Origin: Sphingomonadaceae bacterium | GTDB taxonomy: Bacteria; Pseudomonadota; Alphaproteobacteria; Sphingomonadales; Sphingomonadaceae | Length of the DNA: 57,158 bases | NCBI GenBank assembly: GCA_947463325.1 | Contig: CANHQT010000012.1 | Location: forward strand, 1-57,158 | Direction of reading: 5' to 3' | In this document: positions 54,888-57,158 of the stretch, in pieces | Numbering within the stretch: position 1 is the stretch's first letter | Layout: every line of letters starts with the position of its first letter | Translations under genes and position numbers: made by a program | Notes under the pieces: generated by a model | Seen by the model: only the letters and a program-made list of their open reading frames with translations | Told to the model about the DNA's origin: nothing | The model's database searches: none

Positions 54888-56333
54888 ATGGCCGAACCGA
54901 TCAGAGCAGTATGGCTTTCAGCCGCAACGGGAGCGGGCCTGCTGCTTTCCGGCTGCATGATGCCTATCGACGAGCCTGCGCCCTTGCCCCCGCCGGTCTA
55001 TAGCAAGCGCCCGGCAGACGACCGGGGCTGGCGTGCACCGCCCCCGCCGGTCTGGCGGGATGCGGCAGCGCCCCGAGCCGGCAGCCCTTCGGATGCTTTC
55101 GATGACTACCGCTGGATCGACACGGCCGAGGGCCTCGCCCGCGCCATCGGCAGCGCGCCGCCCGACTTCACCTTCCGCTTCGACGGGCGCGAGGCTTATG
55201 CCTGGGTGTCGAACGAAGGCGAGATGCTGATCGTCGAGCCTTCCCCGCTCGGTGTCATCCAGTATTTCTATTTGCCGCGTGCCGCCGCGCCCTACCTCGT
55301 CCGCGATGTCTATGAGAGCTACGCCTTCGAAGGGCCGGAATTGGTCGCATGGTATAGTGCAGAAGGCCAGCTGATGATGGATACGCCATCGCCACGGTCG
55401 GAGGATCGGGCGATCGCCCTGCACCGGCGCGGGCGCGCGATACTGGCCGCGTCCTACCAGCGCCGCTGGGACCGCGACGTCGCTGCCAGCTACAGCTCGC
55501 AGGTTTTTCTCGGTTACGGTTTCGGCGCCTATGACAGCGGTTGGGCAGGCGGCTGGCGGCCGCACTGGCGCGACCGGCCCGAATGGCGCGAACGGCGGTA
55601 CGATTATGTGCGCGAGCGGCGCCGGGCTGAACGGCTCGAGGACGAGCGGCGCGCGCGCGAGGATTATGCGCGCCGATTTGACGGATGGCGGCGTGGCGGC
55701 CGGCGTGGGGCTCCGCCTGCGATGATGCCTACGCCCGAGACGCCTGTGACAGTGCCGACCGATAGTCCGGCAGAGCAGCTCCGTCGGCCCCGGCCAGGGC
55801 GCATGGAAGGCGGTGATGCCATCCAGCCGATCCGCATCGAGCCACGGCGCGACAGGCCGGCATCGCCGCCGCGCACCGCCGGCCCTGACACGGCCCCACC
55901 GCCGTCGTCTGCGCCGCCTGTGCCAGAGCCCCCCGTATCCGCATTTGAACCACGGCCGCCCGTTGAACGCAGCGCGCCGCCGCCGGTTCGCCGACCAGTC
56001 TCCCCCGATGAGGGGCCCATTCGGCCCGACTTTGTCAATTATAACCATGGCCGGGAAGACATGCCTGCAAGTGCAATTGCTGCCGAAGCGGAACGAAGGG
56101 AGCGTGCCGTTGCCGTGGATCGTGCCCGGCAGGAGGAGGCTGCAACAGCCGCCCGTGCGCGCGAGCAGGAAGCGCGGATTGCCGCACGCGCCGAAGCGCG
56201 TGCAGTCGCTGCCCAGCAAGCGGCAGAGGCAGCAGCCGAGGCGGCGGCCGCGCGTCCGGCAGAGGAGCGGGAGGTGACCCCCCGGAGCCGCATCACCGGC
56301 GATGCTGACGCAGCCCACATACATCCTGACTGA
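54888..56333 (+). CDS. uncharacterised Pro/Arg-rich lipoprotein
   Basis: 481 residues. A signal peptide with lipobox LLLSGC (Cys near residue 22) is followed by a Pro-rich stretch, a folded region ([29 protein letters not shown]), a highly Arg-rich coil (about 225-275), a Pro-rich region and an Ala/Glu/Arg-rich helical tail. It probably lies in the periplasm or outer membrane. The low-complexity composition makes homology calls unreliable; I know no function. Confidence 0.78.
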   Translation: MAEPIRAVWLSAATGAGLLLSGCMMPIDEPAPLPPPVYSKRPADDRGWRAPPPPVWRDAAAPRAGSPSDAFDDYRWIDTAEGLARAIGSAPPDFTFRFDGREAYAWVSNEGEMLIVEPSPLGVIQYFYLPRAAAPYLVRDVYESYAFEGPELVAWYSAEGQLMMDTPSPRSEDRAIALHRRGRAILAASYQRRWDRDVAASYSSQVFLGYGFGAYDSGWAGGWRPHWRDRPEWRERRYDYVRERRRAERLEDERRAREDYARRFDGWRRGGRRGAPPAMMPTPETPVTVPTDSPAEQLRRPRPGRMEGGDAIQPIRIEPRRDRPASPPRTAGPDTAPPPSSAPPVPEPPVSAFEPRPPVERSAPPPVRRPVSPDEGPIRPDFVNYNHGREDMPASAIAAEAERRERAVAVDRARQEEAATAARAREQEARIAARAEARAVAAQQAAEAAAEAAAARPAEEREVTPRSRITGDADAAHIHPD

Positions 56334-56417
56334 TTGCCCCGCTATTGCCGCGCCGGAACGAAAGCGGCTAGCAAAGGTTCGGACTAGGTGAATTGATGCG
56401 GACAGGAGGAAGCAGCC

Positions 56418-56810
56418 ATGGCGATTTCAAGCAAGGCCATCATTGCGGGTGCGACGATGCTGATGCTGCCAGCGGCTGTGCTGGCGCAATCCAAGCCGAA
56501 TACCACGGTTGTCGCTGGTACGGACGAGGGCACGGAGGAACTTAACCGCCGTGCGGCTGCCGACGCTGCCGCTCAGGATCGCGCCAATGAGGCGAGCGCC
56601 GCGCAGTATAATCAGGCGGTTGCCGACTATGAAGCGCAGCGGACGGCCGTCGCGCAGGCGCGCGCCCGTTACGAAGCTGCAATGGAAGCGCATCGTCAGG
56701 CACAAGCCGCCTATGATGCGGCCTATGCCCGCTGGCAGGCGGATGTCGCGGCATGCCGGGCAGGCGATTACGCGCGCTGCGGCACGACTGCTCCTGTCGC
56801 GCCGAAGTAA
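56418..56810 (+). CDS. small exported Ala-rich coiled-coil protein
   Basis: 130 residues with RBS AGGAGG 11 bases upstream. Signal peptide MAISSKAIIAGATMLMLPAAVLAQ is followed by a long Ala/Glu/Gln-rich helix (about 45-105) and two cysteines near the C-terminus (AACRAGDYARCGT), which may form a disulfide. Unknown function. It is convergent with valS, 4 bp away. Confidence 0.75.
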   Translation: MAISSKAIIAGATMLMLPAAVLAQSKPNTTVVAGTDEGTEELNRRAAADAAAQDRANEASAAQYNQAVADYEAQRTAVAQARARYEAAMEAHRQAQAAYDAAYARWQADVAACRAGDYARCGTTAPVAPK

Positions 56811-56814
56811 GGGT

Positions 56815-57158
56815 TCAGCCCAGGCGAGCCAGCGCCGCAGCCAGCCGGTCGGCTTCGGCCTGATGCATGGCATGGTCGGCGCGGGCCTTTTCGACCGCTT
56901 CGGGCTTGGCCTTTTCAACGAAGCTCGGGTTGGACAGGCGCCCTTCTAGGCTCTTGGTTTCTTTGGTCGAAACGTCGAGCGCCTTGGTCAGGCGGGCCTT
57001 TTCGGCGGCGATGTCGATCACGCCACGAAGGTCGAATTCAAACTGACCAGTCCCGACATTGATCGTAGCTTTCTCCAATGTCTCGAGGTCGACATTTTCA
57101 AAGGTGGCCCCGATTCTGACCATACGTTCCAGTACGTCGCGGTATCGACTGATGAGTC
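56815..57158 (-). CDS. valS: valyl-tRNA synthetase, C-terminal end (partial)
   Basis: The frame is open to the window edge, giving about 113 C-terminal residues. They match the ValRS C-terminal coiled-coil arm: FEFDLRGVIDIAAEKARLTK, LEGRLSNPSFVEKAKPEAVEKARADHA. This arm contacts tRNA-Val. The catalytic part lies outside the window. Confidence 0.92.
   Translation of the reverse strand, partial: LISRYRDVLERMVRIGATFENVDLETLEKATINVGTGQFEFDLRGVIDIAAEKARLTKALDVSTKETKSLEGRLSNPSFVEKAKPEAVEKARADHAMHQAEADRLAAALARLG

Overview
The window holds an essentially complete photosynthesis gene cluster (PGC) of an aerobic anoxygenic phototrophic alphaproteobacterium, about 37 kb (roughly 6.0-43.9 kb), flanked by housekeeping and accessory genes. 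The gene order (bchIDO - crtCDF - bchCXYZ - pufBALM - tspO/bchP/bch2/bchG/ppsR/ppaA - bchFNBHLM - lhaA - puhABC - hyp - acsF - puhE - hemA - cytochrome c), the high GC content, the lack of pufC, pufQ, pufX, pucBA and bchE, and the presence of only the O2-dependent cyclase acsF point to a Sphingomonadales member (Sphingomonadaceae or Erythrobacteraceae). This taxonomic call is inferred from gene order and protein character; no database search was possible.

Layout. 1-5953: glutamate synthase locus gltD (partial) - DUF2059 gene - gltB, joined by 4-base ATGA overlaps. 6006-9779: Mg-chelatase subunits bchI and bchD, hydrolase bchO and a 53-residue membrane protein. 9789-12187 (minus): crtC and crtD, divergent from crtF (12279). 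13513-20913: the bchCXYZ-pufBALM superoperon, with two hairpins between pufA and pufL and a terminator after pufM. 21010-27653 (minus): ppaA-ppsR-bchG-bch2-bchP-tspO-small membrane protein. 27875-43256 (plus): bchFNBHLM-lhaA-puhABC-hyp-acsF-puhE-hemA, ended by a strong terminator. 43333-43857 (minus): a lipoprotein c-type cytochrome that may be the electron donor to the reaction centre. After that come DUF3422, a diguanylate cyclase, a GNAT, a TetR/DUF4188 pair, a gbsR-cioAB quinol oxidase operon with a perfect palindromic operator, uvrA with a LexA box, two exported proteins and the 3' end of valS.

How it works together. HemA makes 5-aminolevulinate. BchH/I/D insert Mg, BchM methylates, AcsF closes ring E, BchL/N/B reduce ring D, BchX/Y/Z reduce ring B, BchF hydrates the vinyl group, BchC dehydrogenates, and BchG/BchP attach and reduce the phytyl tail. 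CrtC/D/F modify the carotenoid; the early genes crtE/B/I are not in this window. PufB/A/L/M and PuhA form RC-LH1, helped by LhaA, PuhB, PuhC and PuhE. PpsR (repressor) and PpaA (B12-dependent antirepressor) lie inside the cluster. PpsR operators of the form TGT-N12-ACA can be read directly upstream of bchC (three in tandem), crtD/crtF (two), bchG and bchF; at bchC, bchG and bchF the operator ends in a TTGACA -35 element. The most unusual parts are the Ala/Pro-rich tail on the LH1 alpha subunit, matched by an Ala/Pro linker on the lipid-anchored cytochrome; the operator that covers the crtF start codon; and the apparent loss in PpsR of the middle redox cysteine.
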